Made by a program: the position numbers and the translations under genes. A DNA stretch of 64,000 bases from Erwinia sp. SLM-02 (lineage in GTDB: Bacteria > Pseudomonadota > Gammaproteobacteria > Enterobacterales > Enterobacteriaceae): NCBI RefSeq assembly GCF_037450285.1, contig NZ_JAQISN010000001.1:620001-684000 (forward strand). The letters run 5' to 3'. The notes below the pieces were generated by a model that ran no database searches, was not told the origin of the DNA, and worked only from the letters and a program-made list of their open reading frames with translations. Below, one piece after another: positions 50,459 through 60,278 of the stretch. Within the stretch, counting starts at the first letter, position 1. Every line of letters begins with the position of its first letter.

Positions 50459-52224
50459 TCTAACGATCCTCCTCGCTGTGCCAGCAGTTCAGCAAATGGC
50501 CCGGGCGCGCCGGCCAGGGTTGCCCAGTCTCCCTGCTGCACGATGGTGCCGTTGCGCATCAGCCAGATTTCGTCCCACTGTGCCAGGCGATCGAGCTGGT
50601 GGGTAATCAGCAGCGTGCTCTGGGCATGAGAAGCCTGCAGCAGCGCATGATTGACGTGCTGCTCGCTTTGCGTATCAAGGCTGGCATCGGGTTCATCCAG
50701 CAGCATAAGCCGGCAGGGCTTCATCAGCGCGCGCGCAACGGCAACGCGCTGCGCCTGCCCCACGGAAAGCCGCGCGGCCTGATCGCCGGTATCCGTGTCC
50801 AGACCGGCGGGCAGGCGAGGAAGAAACTCGTTAATCCCGGCCACTTCAAGAACCTGCTGGAGGTGCGCTTCGTCCTGATTACCGCTTAGCAAAATATTTT
50901 CGCGCAGCGTATTAGCGGGAAGATGGGGGTTTTGACCGACCCAGGCCAGCTGCGCCTGCCAGCAATCGGGGTCGATATCACACAGTTCCGTACCGTTGAC
51001 CTGCAGTGAGCCGGTATAGGGCAGGTAGCCGAGCAGCGCATTCATCAGTGACGTTTTACCGGCGCCGCTTTGACCGACCACCGCAATTCGCTGCCCTGAC
51101 CGCAGCTCGAAGTTCAAAGGGCCAGCCAGCACCGTGCCGTCCGCGGTGGTCACGGTCATTTCGCGCGCGACCAGGCTGAATCCGGCGCTGAGGTCCGGTT
51201 TCAGTTCGCCACGCTTAATCGCGGCATCTTCACTCTCTTCAAGGAAGCTTTGCAGGGCATCAGCGCCACCGACGGCCTGGGCTTTGGCATGATAGAACGC
51301 GCCCAGATCGCGCAGCGGCTGGTAAAACTCCGGCGCCAGAATCAGCACCAGGAAACCGGCGAACAGCGTCACCGGACCGCTGTAGTGGCCGAAATCGAAT
51401 ACGCCAAGATAGGAGAAGCCGAAATAGACGGCGATCAGCGCGATGGAGATGGAAGCAAAGAACTCCAGCACCGCCGAAGAGAGGAAGGCCATCCGCAGCA
51501 CTTCCATCGTGCGCTGACGGAACTGCTCCGAGGCGTCACGAATCGTTTCGGTTTCAGCTTCGGCGCGGTTAAACAGGCGCAGCGTTTCCAGCCCGCGCAG
51601 GCGATCGAGGAACTGGCCGCTCAGGCGACCCAGTGCGAGGAAGTTACGGCGGTTAGCATCCGCAGCGCCCATTCCGACCATGGCCATAAACAGGGGAATG
51701 AGCGGAGCCGTGGCAAGAAGAATAAGCGAGGCGGCCCAGTTCACCGGGAACAGCAGGATCAGCACCATACAGGGGATCACGCCCGCCAGCATCATCTGCG
51801 GCAGGTAGCGCGCGTAGTAATCCTGCATCTCCTCAATCTGTTCCAGCAGCAGGGTAGCCCAGCTTCCGGCTGGTTTGCCCTGGATCCATGCCGGGCCGAG
51901 ATCGGTCAGCCGGTCCAGTACGCGCTGGCGCAGCGCAAGGCGGATGGCCTGTCCGGCTTTAAAGCCCGCCTTTTCCCGCAGCCATGCCAGCAGGGCACGC
52001 GCGGCAAAACAGGCCAGCAGTAAGATGAAATCAACCCCCAGGGTCTCGCGGGGCAGGTGGTCGATAATCAGCGCCTGCAGCAGGGAGGCAAGGAACCACG
52101 CCTGAGCCAGAATAAGCAGCGCGCTCAGCGTGCCGAGCAGGGATGAGATCCGCAGCCAGCGATGGCCGTGAACACTTTGACTTTTCAGCCAGCGGGTGAG
52201 TTGTTGTTGTCGTGTTTTATTCAT
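50455..52224 (-). CDS. cydD: Heterodimeric ABC exporter subunit CydD
   Basis: CydD is the partner of CydC in thiol export to the periplasm. The 589 residues begin MNKTRQQQLTRWLKSQ, then a membrane domain (ISSLLGTLSALLILAQAWFLA and following helices) and an ATPase domain with Walker A VVGQSGAGKTSL, signature LSVGQAQR (V for the second G) and Walker B MLLDEPDASLD. The ATG at 52224 is used; the frame is open to 52329 but the extension does not match the family. The trxB gene lies upstream, as in E. coli. Confidence 0.95.
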   Translation of the reverse strand: MNKTRQQQLTRWLKSQSVHGHRWLRISSLLGTLSALLILAQAWFLASLLQALIIDHLPRETLGVDFILLLACFAARALLAWLREKAGFKAGQAIRLALRQRVLDRLTDLGPAWIQGKPAGSWATLLLEQIEEMQDYYARYLPQMMLAGVIPCMVLILLFPVNWAASLILLATAPLIPLFMAMVGMGAADANRRNFLALGRLSGQFLDRLRGLETLRLFNRAEAETETIRDASEQFRQRTMEVLRMAFLSSAVLEFFASISIALIAVYFGFSYLGVFDFGHYSGPVTLFAGFLVLILAPEFYQPLRDLGAFYHAKAQAVGGADALQSFLEESEDAAIKRGELKPDLSAGFSLVAREMTVTTADGTVLAGPLNFELRSGQRIAVVGQSGAGKTSLMNALLGYLPYTGSLQVNGTELCDIDPDCWQAQLAWVGQNPHLPANTLRENILLSGNQDEAHLQQVLEVAGINEFLPRLPAGLDTDTGDQAARLSVGQAQRVAVARALMKPCRLMLLDEPDASLDTQSEQHVNHALLQASHAQSTLLITHQLDRLAQWDEIWLMRNGTIVQQGDWATLAGAPGPFAELLAQRGGSLE

Positions 52225-52372
52225 GTGTTGCCGAGTTGCCCTGACGTAAACGGTAGTGAGGCAGAAGCCCCCAGGAAGATCGGTGTCAAGCGCGGCAATG
52301 TTACAATGCGGAGGATAAAAAGGCGACAATTGCTCGTCGCCTCAGGCAAGATAAGCTCAGAGTTTTAACAAC

Positions 52373-53341
52373 TTACTGATTATTTTTAACTAAACCGTCA
52401 AGATAACGTTCTGCATCCAGTGCCGCCATACAGCCGGTGCCCGCGGACGTAATGGCCTGACGATAAATATGATCCATCACATCGCCCGCAGCGAATACGC
52501 CAGGAATGCTGCTCTGGGTGGCATTACCATGAATACCGGACTGAACTTTGATATAGCCGTTTTCCAGTTCAAGCTGACCGTTGAAAATGCCGGTGTTAGG
52601 GCTGTGGCCGATAGCCACGAACAGACCCGCCACGTGAAGCTCTTCGGTCTGCGTTTCATCATGCGTTGAACGCAGGCGTAACGCGCTGACGCCCATCTGA
52701 TCGCCGAGGACTTCGTCCAGCGTGCGGTCGGTGTGCAGCACGATATTGCCGTTTTTCACCTTTTCCATCAGCCGGTCAATCAGGATCTTCTCCGCGCGGA
52801 AACTGTCGCGACGGTGGATCAGGTGAACCTCAGCGGCGATGTTGGCCAGGTAAAGCGCCTCTTCAACGGCGGTATTACCACCGCCGATGACGGCGACTTT
52901 CTGATTGCGATAGAAAAAGCCGTCGCAGGTGGCGCAGGCGGAAACGCCACGGCCCTTAAACTCATCTTCAGACGGCAGACCCAGATAACGTGCGGAAGCA
53001 CCGGTGGCGATGATCAGCGCATCAGCGGTGTATTCGCCTTCATCGCCGGTCAGACGGAACGGACGATTCTGCAGATCCACACTGTGAATATGGTCAAAAA
53101 TAATCTCGGTGTTAAATTTCACCGCGTGTTCGTGCATGCGTTCCATCAGCAGCGGACCGGTCAGCTCATTAGCATCTCCCGGCCAGTTTTCAACGTCGGT
53201 CGTGGTGGTGAGCTGGCCACCTTTTTCGAGACCGGTAATCAGTACCGGATTCAGGTTGGCCCTGGCCGCATAAACGGCGGCGGTGTAGCCTGCCGGACCC
53301 GAACCAAGAATCAGTAACTTACTGTGTTTAGCCGTACCCAT
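52373..53341 (-). CDS. trxB: Thioredoxin reductase
   Basis: TrxB uses NADPH and FAD to reduce thioredoxin in the cytosol. The 322 residues have the FAD motif LILGSGPAGYTAAVYAAR, redox-active CATCDG (near residue 136), NADPH loop VIGGGNTAVEEALYLA and C-terminal GVFAAGDVMDHIYRQAITSAGTG. The length is typical. It is divergent from lrp across a 523-bp spacer. Confidence 0.97.
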   Translation of the reverse strand: MGTAKHSKLLILGSGPAGYTAAVYAARANLNPVLITGLEKGGQLTTTTDVENWPGDANELTGPLLMERMHEHAVKFNTEIIFDHIHSVDLQNRPFRLTGDEGEYTADALIIATGASARYLGLPSEDEFKGRGVSACATCDGFFYRNQKVAVIGGGNTAVEEALYLANIAAEVHLIHRRDSFRAEKILIDRLMEKVKNGNIVLHTDRTLDEVLGDQMGVSALRLRSTHDETQTEELHVAGLFVAIGHSPNTGIFNGQLELENGYIKVQSGIHGNATQSSIPGVFAAGDVMDHIYRQAITSAGTGCMAALDAERYLDGLVKNNQ

Positions 53342-53864
53342 GAGATCCTCATTAATTAACTGACGAGCATGGTTGGGATTGTAGGGAATTTAGCGGTGCA
53401 AAAAAAGCATTCTGCGATTTTGTTAACGATTAATGAAAAAGGCTAAACCAATCATTGCCGCAGAACGAATACGCTTTGCGCAAAAAAACAGCAATTACTG
53501 CTTTTTAACGATGGTGGGTAAGAAAAATTGTCATTGAAAAACAGAGAGCCAGCCTGTTATCTGGAATGTTGTACTGGTTTTGGTTGTTTTACTTTGACAA
53601 TCGGCTGTTGTTTTGCGAAAACATTATTGGAAGCGGAGAATATTTAAGATAGCGCAGCGGCGATTTTGTCTGTTTTGCGTTCGTCCTCGAATAAACTCAG
53701 TCTGTCATTTGGAATGACGCATGGTGTGGACAGACAACATGCGTCATGCAGATGAGGCGTGAAATATCGCAGCAGGCTCTATGTCTTCACTTAGAACGAC
53801 TCTGTAAACGACTCAGCGTGCAGGGTAGGCAGGTAAAGGGAAGGATTTAAGAGAGACAATAATA
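53342..53864. other. trxB-lrp intergenic region (lrp leader)
   Basis: 523 bp, A/T-rich, similar in size to the E. coli lrp upstream region, where Lrp autorepresses and the mRNA has a long leader. It probably contains the promoters of trxB and lrp and Lrp-binding A/T-rich sites, but none is sharp enough to mark. No coding potential is seen. Confidence 0.45.
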
Positions 53865-54359
53865 ATGGTAGACAATAAAAAACGACCGGGTAAAGACCTT
53901 GACAGAATCGACCGCAACATCCTGAATGAATTACAGAAGGATGGGCGTATTTCTAACGTTGAATTATCCAAGCGCGTGGGGTTATCTCCTACGCCATGCC
54001 TGGAACGCGTACGCCGCCTGGAACGCCAGGGCTTTATTCTTGGCTATACCGCGCAGCTGAATCCGCACTATCTGGACGCCTCGCTGCTGGTTTTCGTTGA
54101 GATTACTCTGAATCGTGGTGCGCCGGATGTGTTTGAACAATTTAACGCCGCCGTGCAAAAACTTGAGGAAACTCAAGAGTGTCACCTCGTTTCCGGTGAT
54201 TTCGACTACCTGTTGAAAACCCGTGTACCGGACATGTCCGCCTACCGTAAACTCCTCGGGGAAACGCTGCTGCGCCTGCCGGGAGTGAACGATACGCGTA
54301 CCTATGTGGTCATGGAAGAAGTGAAACAAAGTAACCGCTTAGTGATTAAGACCCGGTAA
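53865..54359 (+). CDS. lrp: Leucine-responsive regulatory protein Lrp
   Basis: Lrp is a global feast/famine regulator of amino acid metabolism, pili and transport. The 164 residues match E. coli Lrp almost completely: N-terminal helix-turn-helix (RISNVELSKRVGLSPTPCLERVRRL) and C-terminal RAM/AsnC effector domain (SGDFDYLLKTRVPDMSAYRKLL). It is the upstream neighbour of ftsK, as in E. coli. Confidence 0.97.
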   Translation: MVDNKKRPGKDLDRIDRNILNELQKDGRISNVELSKRVGLSPTPCLERVRRLERQGFILGYTAQLNPHYLDASLLVFVEITLNRGAPDVFEQFNAAVQKLEETQECHLVSGDFDYLLKTRVPDMSAYRKLLGETLLRLPGVNDTRTYVVMEEVKQSNRLVIKTR

Positions 54360-54419
54360 CACAGGACAGGTGCAAAACCTGGTAGGTTTCGATACACTCC
54401 TGTGAATTCATACAGGTTC

Positions 54420-54442
54420 AGCGTCGGGTTAGCCCCGACGCT
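54420..54442 (+). terminator. Hairpin between lrp and ftsK
   Basis: AGCGTCGGG (54420-54428) and CCCGACGCT (54434-54442) form nine perfect pairs with a five-base loop, followed by GTTGCCTT. It is 60 bp after lrp and 37 bp before ftsK, so it may reduce read-through into ftsK. Confidence 0.6.
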
Positions 54443-54479
54443 GTTGCCTTCATAATTTACAGGCACCTGGAGAGTACTC

Positions 54480-57400
54480 TTGAGCCAGGAATATACAGAA
54501 GATAAAGAAGTTTCGTTACAACCGCTGAGCAGTGGACGTCGTCTGCTGGAAGCGCTACTGATTATTGTTGCTCTTTTCGCCATTTATCTGATGGTCGCAC
54601 TGGTGAGCTTCAATGCCTCCGATCCGAGCTGGTCGCAAACCGCCTGGCACGAGCCGATCCACAATCTCGGTGGTGGTGTGGGTGCGTGGCTTGCCGATAC
54701 GCTATTTTTCATTTTTGGCGTGATGGCGTATGCGATCCCTCCCGTTATTTTAGGTCTTTGCTGGATCACCTTCCGCCAGCGTAACTCCCAGGAATACATC
54801 GACTATTTTGCCGTCGCATTGCGGCTCATCGGCGTGCTTGCGCTGGTGGTGACCTCCTGCGGCCTGGCGGCGCTGAATGCCGATGATATGGGATACTTCG
54901 CCTCCGGCGGCGTGATTGGCAGTCTGCTAAGCAATGCCATGGCTCCGTGGGTGAACGGCCCGGCCGGGACGTTAATCCTGCTGTGCGTCTGGGCGGCAGG
55001 TCTGACGCTGTATACCGGCTGGTCCTGGCTGACCATTGCCGAGAAAATTGGCGCGGTGGTGATGGGCGTGCTGACGTTTGCCAGCAATCGCTCCCGTGCG
55101 GATGAAAAATGGCATGAAGACGAAGAGTACGAGGAAGACGACGCGCCGGTCATTTCTTCTCGTGCGGCACGTAAAGACGAGGGTGACGACGTTCTGCTGG
55201 CAAAACACGCGCTGCCGGAAGTTGCAGACGACGAACACGATCCGCTGCTGGCTGCACCGCTGAAGCAGGCATCAGATGAGACTGAAACATCAGTGGATCC
55301 TGCTGCGATAGCCGACGCGCCGTTGGCAGGTCAGGCCGCGGTAGCCAGCGTTGTTGTCGCCGGTACGAACACCCAGGCCGCACAACGTCACGATGCCGCG
55401 CAGGAAACACCTCCAGCGCGCCAGGAACCCGTTGCAGCTCAGCCTCAGCAGGCTTCTGCTCTGACGCAGCCCGTTACGCCGTCAGCGCAGCCTGTTGCTG
55501 CGCAGGCCGCCACACCGCCGCTTTATCGCTTTGAAGTCCCTCAGGAAGTGCAGACCCCGGCACCGGTTGCGCCTTCTTACCAGGATGAGGATGATGGCCC
55601 GCAGATGGGGAACTGGCGTGAAGCCGCTTCTTCACCGTTTGAATTCTCTCCGCAGTCGACGCCGCACGCGGCTGCGACGATAGCGACAGCAGCTGCCGCT
55701 ATTTCGCAGGGTTCCGGGAATACAATGCCCTTTATGCCGGGTTTCAGCGCGACCAGCGATGAGGACGATAATCCGCAGGTGAAACAGGGTATCGGCCCTG
55801 AACTGCCCCGTCCTAAGCCGGTTAAACTGCCAACTCGCCGCGAGCTGGCTTCCTATGGCATTAAACTGCCGTCGCAGCGGATGGCCGAAGAGAAAGCCAG
55901 AGAAGAAGAGCTGCGTCAGCAGCAGGAACAGGAGCAGCAGGCAGCAGTGCGATCTGCGTCGCCTGGCTATGCTGCGCCAACCCTCAGCGACGAGCAGGAT
56001 AACGACGCCGAGGAGGCAAACCTGCGCGCGGCGTTCCTGGCCCAGCAGCAGCAGCGCTATGGCGAAGAGCTCTCCCCTGAGGAAGAAGAACTGGTGCAGC
56101 AGGCCGCGTTAGCCAGCCAGTTTGCGCAACAGCAGCAGCAGCGCTACGCGGCTGAAAGCGAACCGACCGCGCCAACCGTGTCGTCCGCGCAGTCTGCATC
56201 AGTATCTGCAGCGCCAGCGTTCACTCTGGATACCTCTTCCGCGTTCGACTTCTCACCGATGGATGACCTGGTCGATGACGGTCCTGTCGAGCCTCTGTTT
56301 ATGCCATCGTCAGTGGCAGAGCCAGAACCCGCTACGCCTCAATGGCAGCAGCCGCAACAGCAGCCGGTAAACACATATCAACAACCGCAGCCTTCAGTTA
56401 CTGTGCCACAGCAACACGGTCGCGAAGAGCAGGCATCTCAATGGCAGAAAGCCGAACCTGAAGCGCAGTGGCATCCACAGGCCGATACCGTGCATTCATC
56501 GCAACAACAACCGGCTGAACCTGCGCCGGCTTCAGCCTGGCGACCGGTCCCTGCGGCTCAGGCCGTGCAGCCCGCGGTAAGTGTTGAACCTGCCGCTCAG
56601 GAACCGGACATGGACAGTCTTATCCATCCATTCCTGGTCCGCCATGAGCAGCCAACCTACAAGCCAACGACGCCGTTGCCGAGCCTTGACCTGTTGACGT
56701 CTCCGCCAACGGAAACCGAACCGGTCGATCACTTTGCCCTTGAGCAGACCTCTCGTCTGATTGAGGCGCGGCTGGCCGATTACCGCGTTAAAGCGGAGGT
56801 GGTTGGGCACTCACCCGGACCGGTGATCACGCGGTTTGAGCTGGATCTGGCTCCCGGCGTGAAAGCGGCGCGCATTTCTAACCTCTCCCGTGATCTGGCG
56901 CGTTCGCTCTCTGCCGTCGCCGTGCGCGTGGTGGAAGTGATCCCGGGGCGTCCTTATGTCGGTCTTGAGCTGCCTAATCAGAAACGCCAGACGGTGTATC
57001 TGCGTGAGGTGCTGAACTGCCCGGCGTTCCTGGATAATCCGTCTCCGCTGTCGATTGTCCTTGGTAAGGATATTTCCGGCGAGCCGGTGGTAGCCGACCT
57101 CGGTAAAATGCCTCACCTGCTGGTTGCCGGTACGACCGGTTCCGGTAAGTCGGTGGGCGTTAACGCCATGATCCTCAGCATTCTGTATAAAGCGACGCCG
57201 AAAGAAGTGCGCTTTATCATGATCGATCCGAAAATGCTGGAGCTGTCGGTCTATGAAGGGATCCCGCATCTGTTAACCGACGTGGTTACGGATATGAAAG
57301 ATGCGGCCAATGCTCTGCGCTGGTGTGTGGTTGAGATGGAGCGTCGCTACAAGCTGATGTCAGCGCTGGGCGTGCGTAACATAGCCGGCTACAACGAAAA

Positions 57401-58154
57401 AGTGGACCTGGCAGAAGAGATGGGACGTCCGATTCCCGATCCGTTCTGGAAGCCGACCGACAGCATGGACATGACGCCGCCGGTGCTGGAAAAAGAGCCT
57501 TATATCGTGGTGATGGTCGATGAGTTCGCCGACCTGATCATGACCGTGGGTAAAAAGGTGGAAGAGCTGATTGCACGCCTGGCGCAGAAAGCCCGTGCGG
57601 CCGGTATTCACCTGGTTCTGGCAACCCAGCGTCCTTCGGTGGATGTGATTACCGGTCTGATTAAGGCAAACATCCCGACCCGTATCGCTTTTACCGTATC
57701 AAGTAAAATTGACTCCCGGACGATTCTCGATCAGGGCGGTGCGGAATCCCTGCTCGGTATGGGTGACATGCTGTATCTGGCTCCGAACTCTTCGATCCCA
57801 GTGCGCGTGCACGGGGCATTTGTTCGCGATCAGGAAGTTCATGCGGTGGTCAAGGACTGGAAGGCACGCGAGCGGCCAAAATATAAAGAGGGTATTCTCA
57901 GCGGCGGCGATGACGGTGAATCAGCCGGCGGCGGTATGGAAGGGGACGAAGAACTCGATCAGCTGTTCGACCAGGCGGTTGCTTTCGTGGTGGATAAGCG
58001 TCGTGCTTCAATTTCCGGGGTTCAGCGTCAGTTCCGCATTGGCTACAACCGCGCCGCGCGCATCATTGAACAGATGGAAGCGCAGGGGATTGTGTCATCG
58101 CCGGGCCACAACGGAAATCGTGAAGTGCTGGCACCGCCGCCGCATGAAATGTGA
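54480..58154 (+). CDS. ftsK: DNA translocase FtsK (TTG start)
   Basis: FtsK anchors at the division septum and pumps DNA toward dif, activating XerCD. The 1224-residue protein has four N-terminal membrane helices (about residues 20-190), an Ala/Gln/Pro-rich low-complexity linker (about 200-740) with many QQQQ runs, and a C-terminal RecA-like motor with Walker A GTTGSGKS (884-891), IVVMVDEFADLIM and the gamma winged-helix domain that reads KOPS (SISGVQRQFRIGYNRAARI). The start codon is TTG at 54480, which gives SQEYTEDKEV exactly as in E. coli; no ATG is suitable. The linker sequence is not conserved with E. coli. Confidence 0.95.
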   Translation: MSQEYTEDKEVSLQPLSSGRRLLEALLIIVALFAIYLMVALVSFNASDPSWSQTAWHEPIHNLGGGVGAWLADTLFFIFGVMAYAIPPVILGLCWITFRQRNSQEYIDYFAVALRLIGVLALVVTSCGLAALNADDMGYFASGGVIGSLLSNAMAPWVNGPAGTLILLCVWAAGLTLYTGWSWLTIAEKIGAVVMGVLTFASNRSRADEKWHEDEEYEEDDAPVISSRAARKDEGDDVLLAKHALPEVADDEHDPLLAAPLKQASDETETSVDPAAIADAPLAGQAAVASVVVAGTNTQAAQRHDAAQETPPARQEPVAAQPQQASALTQPVTPSAQPVAAQAATPPLYRFEVPQEVQTPAPVAPSYQDEDDGPQMGNWREAASSPFEFSPQSTPHAAATIATAAAAISQGSGNTMPFMPGFSATSDEDDNPQVKQGIGPELPRPKPVKLPTRRELASYGIKLPSQRMAEEKAREEELRQQQEQEQQAAVRSASPGYAAPTLSDEQDNDAEEANLRAAFLAQQQQRYGEELSPEEEELVQQAALASQFAQQQQQRYAAESEPTAPTVSSAQSASVSAAPAFTLDTSSAFDFSPMDDLVDDGPVEPLFMPSSVAEPEPATPQWQQPQQQPVNTYQQPQPSVTVPQQHGREEQASQWQKAEPEAQWHPQADTVHSSQQQPAEPAPASAWRPVPAAQAVQPAVSVEPAAQEPDMDSLIHPFLVRHEQPTYKPTTPLPSLDLLTSPPTETEPVDHFALEQTSRLIEARLADYRVKAEVVGHSPGPVITRFELDLAPGVKAARISNLSRDLARSLSAVAVRVVEVIPGRPYVGLELPNQKRQTVYLREVLNCPAFLDNPSPLSIVLGKDISGEPVVADLGKMPHLLVAGTTGSGKSVGVNAMILSILYKATPKEVRFIMIDPKMLELSVYEGIPHLLTDVVTDMKDAANALRWCVVEMERRYKLMSALGVRNIAGYNEKVDLAEEMGRPIPDPFWKPTDSMDMTPPVLEKEPYIVVMVDEFADLIMTVGKKVEELIARLAQKARAAGIHLVLATQRPSVDVITGLIKANIPTRIAFTVSSKIDSRTILDQGGAESLLGMGDMLYLAPNSSIPVRVHGAFVRDQEVHAVVKDWKARERPKYKEGILSGGDDGESAGGGMEGDEELDQLFDQAVAFVVDKRRASISGVQRQFRIGYNRAARIIEQMEAQGIVSSPGHNGNREVLAPPPHEM

Positions 58155-58219
58155 TGGACATTTTTTTAATCAACGCTTTATCTGAAGCGTGACACCAAAG
58201 CGTTATTAAGGATGCCGTA

Positions 58220-58831
58220 ATGAAGAAATTTGTAATCTCGTGCTGTCTGCTGGCGGCCTTTACCTCGGCCAGCGTACTGGCCGATGCGTCCAGCGAGCTG
58301 AAACAGCGCCTGGATAAAGTAAAAAGTTTCCACGCTACCTTCAGTCAAAAAGTGACCGATGGTAGCGGCGCATCCGTGCAGGACGGCGAAGGGGAAATGT
58401 GGGTGCAGCGCCCAAATCTGTTCAACTGGCACATGACGGCGCCCGATGAAAGCACCCTGATTTCCGATGGCAAAACGCTGTGGTTCTACAATCCTTTCGT
58501 GGAGCAGGTCAGCGCCAGCTGGCTGAAAGACGCCACCGGCAACACGCCGTTTATGCTGATTGCCCGCAATCAGGCCAGCGACTGGAAGCAGTACAATATC
58601 GCGCAGAAAGGGGATAACTTCTCCCTGACGCCAAAATCAATCGATGGCAACCTGAAGCAGTTTGATATTAACGTTTCAACCAACGGTACGATCAACCAGT
58701 TCAGCGCTGTTGAGCAGGACGGCCAGCGCAGCAGCTATGCGCTGAAAAGCCAGCAAAACGGCAGCATCTCCGCCGATAAGTTCACGTTTACGCCGCCAAA
58801 AGGCGTGACCCTGGACGATCAGCGTCAGTGA
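58220..58831 (+). CDS. lolA: Outer-membrane lipoprotein carrier protein LolA
   Basis: LolA is the periplasmic chaperone that carries lipoproteins from LolCDE to LolB. The 203-residue precursor has a signal peptide (KKFVISCCLLAAFTSASVLA before DASSELKQRL) and the LolA fold segments VKSFHATFSQKV, EGEMWVQRPNLFNWHMTAPDE and a C-terminal TFTPPKGVTLDDQRQ. It follows ftsK by 65 bp and precedes rarA by 7 bp, the conserved ftsK-lolA-rarA order. Confidence 0.96.
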   Translation: MKKFVISCCLLAAFTSASVLADASSELKQRLDKVKSFHATFSQKVTDGSGASVQDGEGEMWVQRPNLFNWHMTAPDESTLISDGKTLWFYNPFVEQVSASWLKDATGNTPFMLIARNQASDWKQYNIAQKGDNFSLTPKSIDGNLKQFDINVSTNGTINQFSAVEQDGQRSSYALKSQQNGSISADKFTFTPPKGVTLDDQRQ

Positions 58832-58838
58832 GGTCCGC

Positions 58839-60182
58839 GTGAGTAACCTGTCCCTCGACTTCTCCCGCAACGAGTTTCAACCGCTGGCCGCACGTATGCG
58901 GCCACGTAATCTGAATGAATATATCGGCCAGCAGCATCTGCTGGCGGCGGGGAAACCGCTGCCGCGGGCGATTGAAGCCGGCCACCTTCATTCGATGATC
59001 CTGTGGGGGCCGCCGGGGACGGGGAAAACGACGCTGGCTGAGATTATCGGCCATTACGGTCAGGCGGACGTTGAGCGTATTTCTGCGGTGACATCCGGCG
59101 TGAAAGAGATACGCGAAGCCATCGAACGTGCCAGGCAGAGCCGCAATGCGGGGCGCCGTACTATACTGTTTGTCGATGAGGTGCATCGCTTCAATAAAAG
59201 CCAGCAGGATGCCTTTCTGCCGCATATTGAGGACGGCACGATCACCTTTATCGGTGCCACTACCGAAAATCCCTCGTTTGAGCTTAACTCCGCGCTGCTT
59301 TCACGCGCGCGCGTCTATCTGCTGAAATCACTGACCAGTGAGGACATTGCTGCGGTACTGGATCAGGCGATGAACGATGGCGAGCGTGGCTACGGCAACG
59401 ATAACGTCATCCTGCCGGACAATACCCGCAATATGATTGCCGAGCTGGTCAATGGCGATGCGCGTCGGGCGCTTAATACGCTGGAAATGATGGCGGATAT
59501 GGCCGAGGTGAACGCCGAGGGCAAGCGTGAACTGACGCCGCAGCTGCTGAACGAAGTTTCGGGTGAACGCAGCGCTCGCTTCGACAATAAGGGCGATCGG
59601 TTTTACGATCTGATTTCCGCTCTGCACAAGTCCGTACGCGGTTCCGCACCGGATGCGGCGCTGTACTGGTATGCCAGAATTATTACTGCGGGTGGCGATC
59701 CCCTGTACGTCGCTCGCCGCCTGCTGGCTATTGCCTCTGAAGATGTGGGTAATGCCGACCCGCGCGGTATGCAGGTTGCCATCGCTGCCTGGGACTGTTT
59801 TACCCGGGTCGGTCCGGCGGAAGGCGAACGCGCAATCGCTCAGGCGATCGTGTATCTGGCCTGCGCGCCAAAAAGTAATGCCGTTTACACCGCCTTCAAA
59901 GCGGCGATGCGCGATGCGCGTGAAAATCCGGATTACGATGTGCCTGAACACCTGCGTAATGCACCAACGAAGCTGATGAAGGAAATGGGGCTGGGCGCGG
60001 AGTATCGCTACGCCCATGACGAACCGAACGCCTATGCGGCCGGTGAGGACTATTTCCCCCCGCAAATGGCCCAGACCCGCTACTATCAGCCGACATCTCG
60101 CGGGCTGGAGGGCAAAATCGGTGAAAAGCTCACCTGGCTTGCCACTCAGGATCAAAATAGCCCGACAAAACGCTACCGCTGA
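58839..60182 (+). CDS. rarA: Replication-associated recombination protein RarA (GTG start)
   Basis: RarA (MgsA) is an AAA+ clamp-loader-like ATPase acting at stalled replication forks. The 447 residues contain Walker A GPPGTGKTT at about residue 57, Walker B LFVDEVHRF, sensor ATTENPSFE and the C-terminal tetramerisation domain (SEDVGNADPRG, PKSNAVYTAF, HLRNAPTKLMKEMG). The start is GTG at 58839 with AGGTC eight bases upstream and aligns with E. coli (SNLSLDFS). Confidence 0.95.
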   Translation: MSNLSLDFSRNEFQPLAARMRPRNLNEYIGQQHLLAAGKPLPRAIEAGHLHSMILWGPPGTGKTTLAEIIGHYGQADVERISAVTSGVKEIREAIERARQSRNAGRRTILFVDEVHRFNKSQQDAFLPHIEDGTITFIGATTENPSFELNSALLSRARVYLLKSLTSEDIAAVLDQAMNDGERGYGNDNVILPDNTRNMIAELVNGDARRALNTLEMMADMAEVNAEGKRELTPQLLNEVSGERSARFDNKGDRFYDLISALHKSVRGSAPDAALYWYARIITAGGDPLYVARRLLAIASEDVGNADPRGMQVAIAAWDCFTRVGPAEGERAIAQAIVYLACAPKSNAVYTAFKAAMRDARENPDYDVPEHLRNAPTKLMKEMGLGAEYRYAHDEPNAYAAGEDYFPPQMAQTRYYQPTSRGLEGKIGEKLTWLATQDQNSPTKRYR

Positions 60183-60278
60183 CCGGGGCGTTGCGGTAAG
60201 GTTACCTGCGAATTCAACGCATTCACTCCGGTGGATGCGCCTTTTCTTTTATTCCATCACAACAAGCACAGGACAAGC

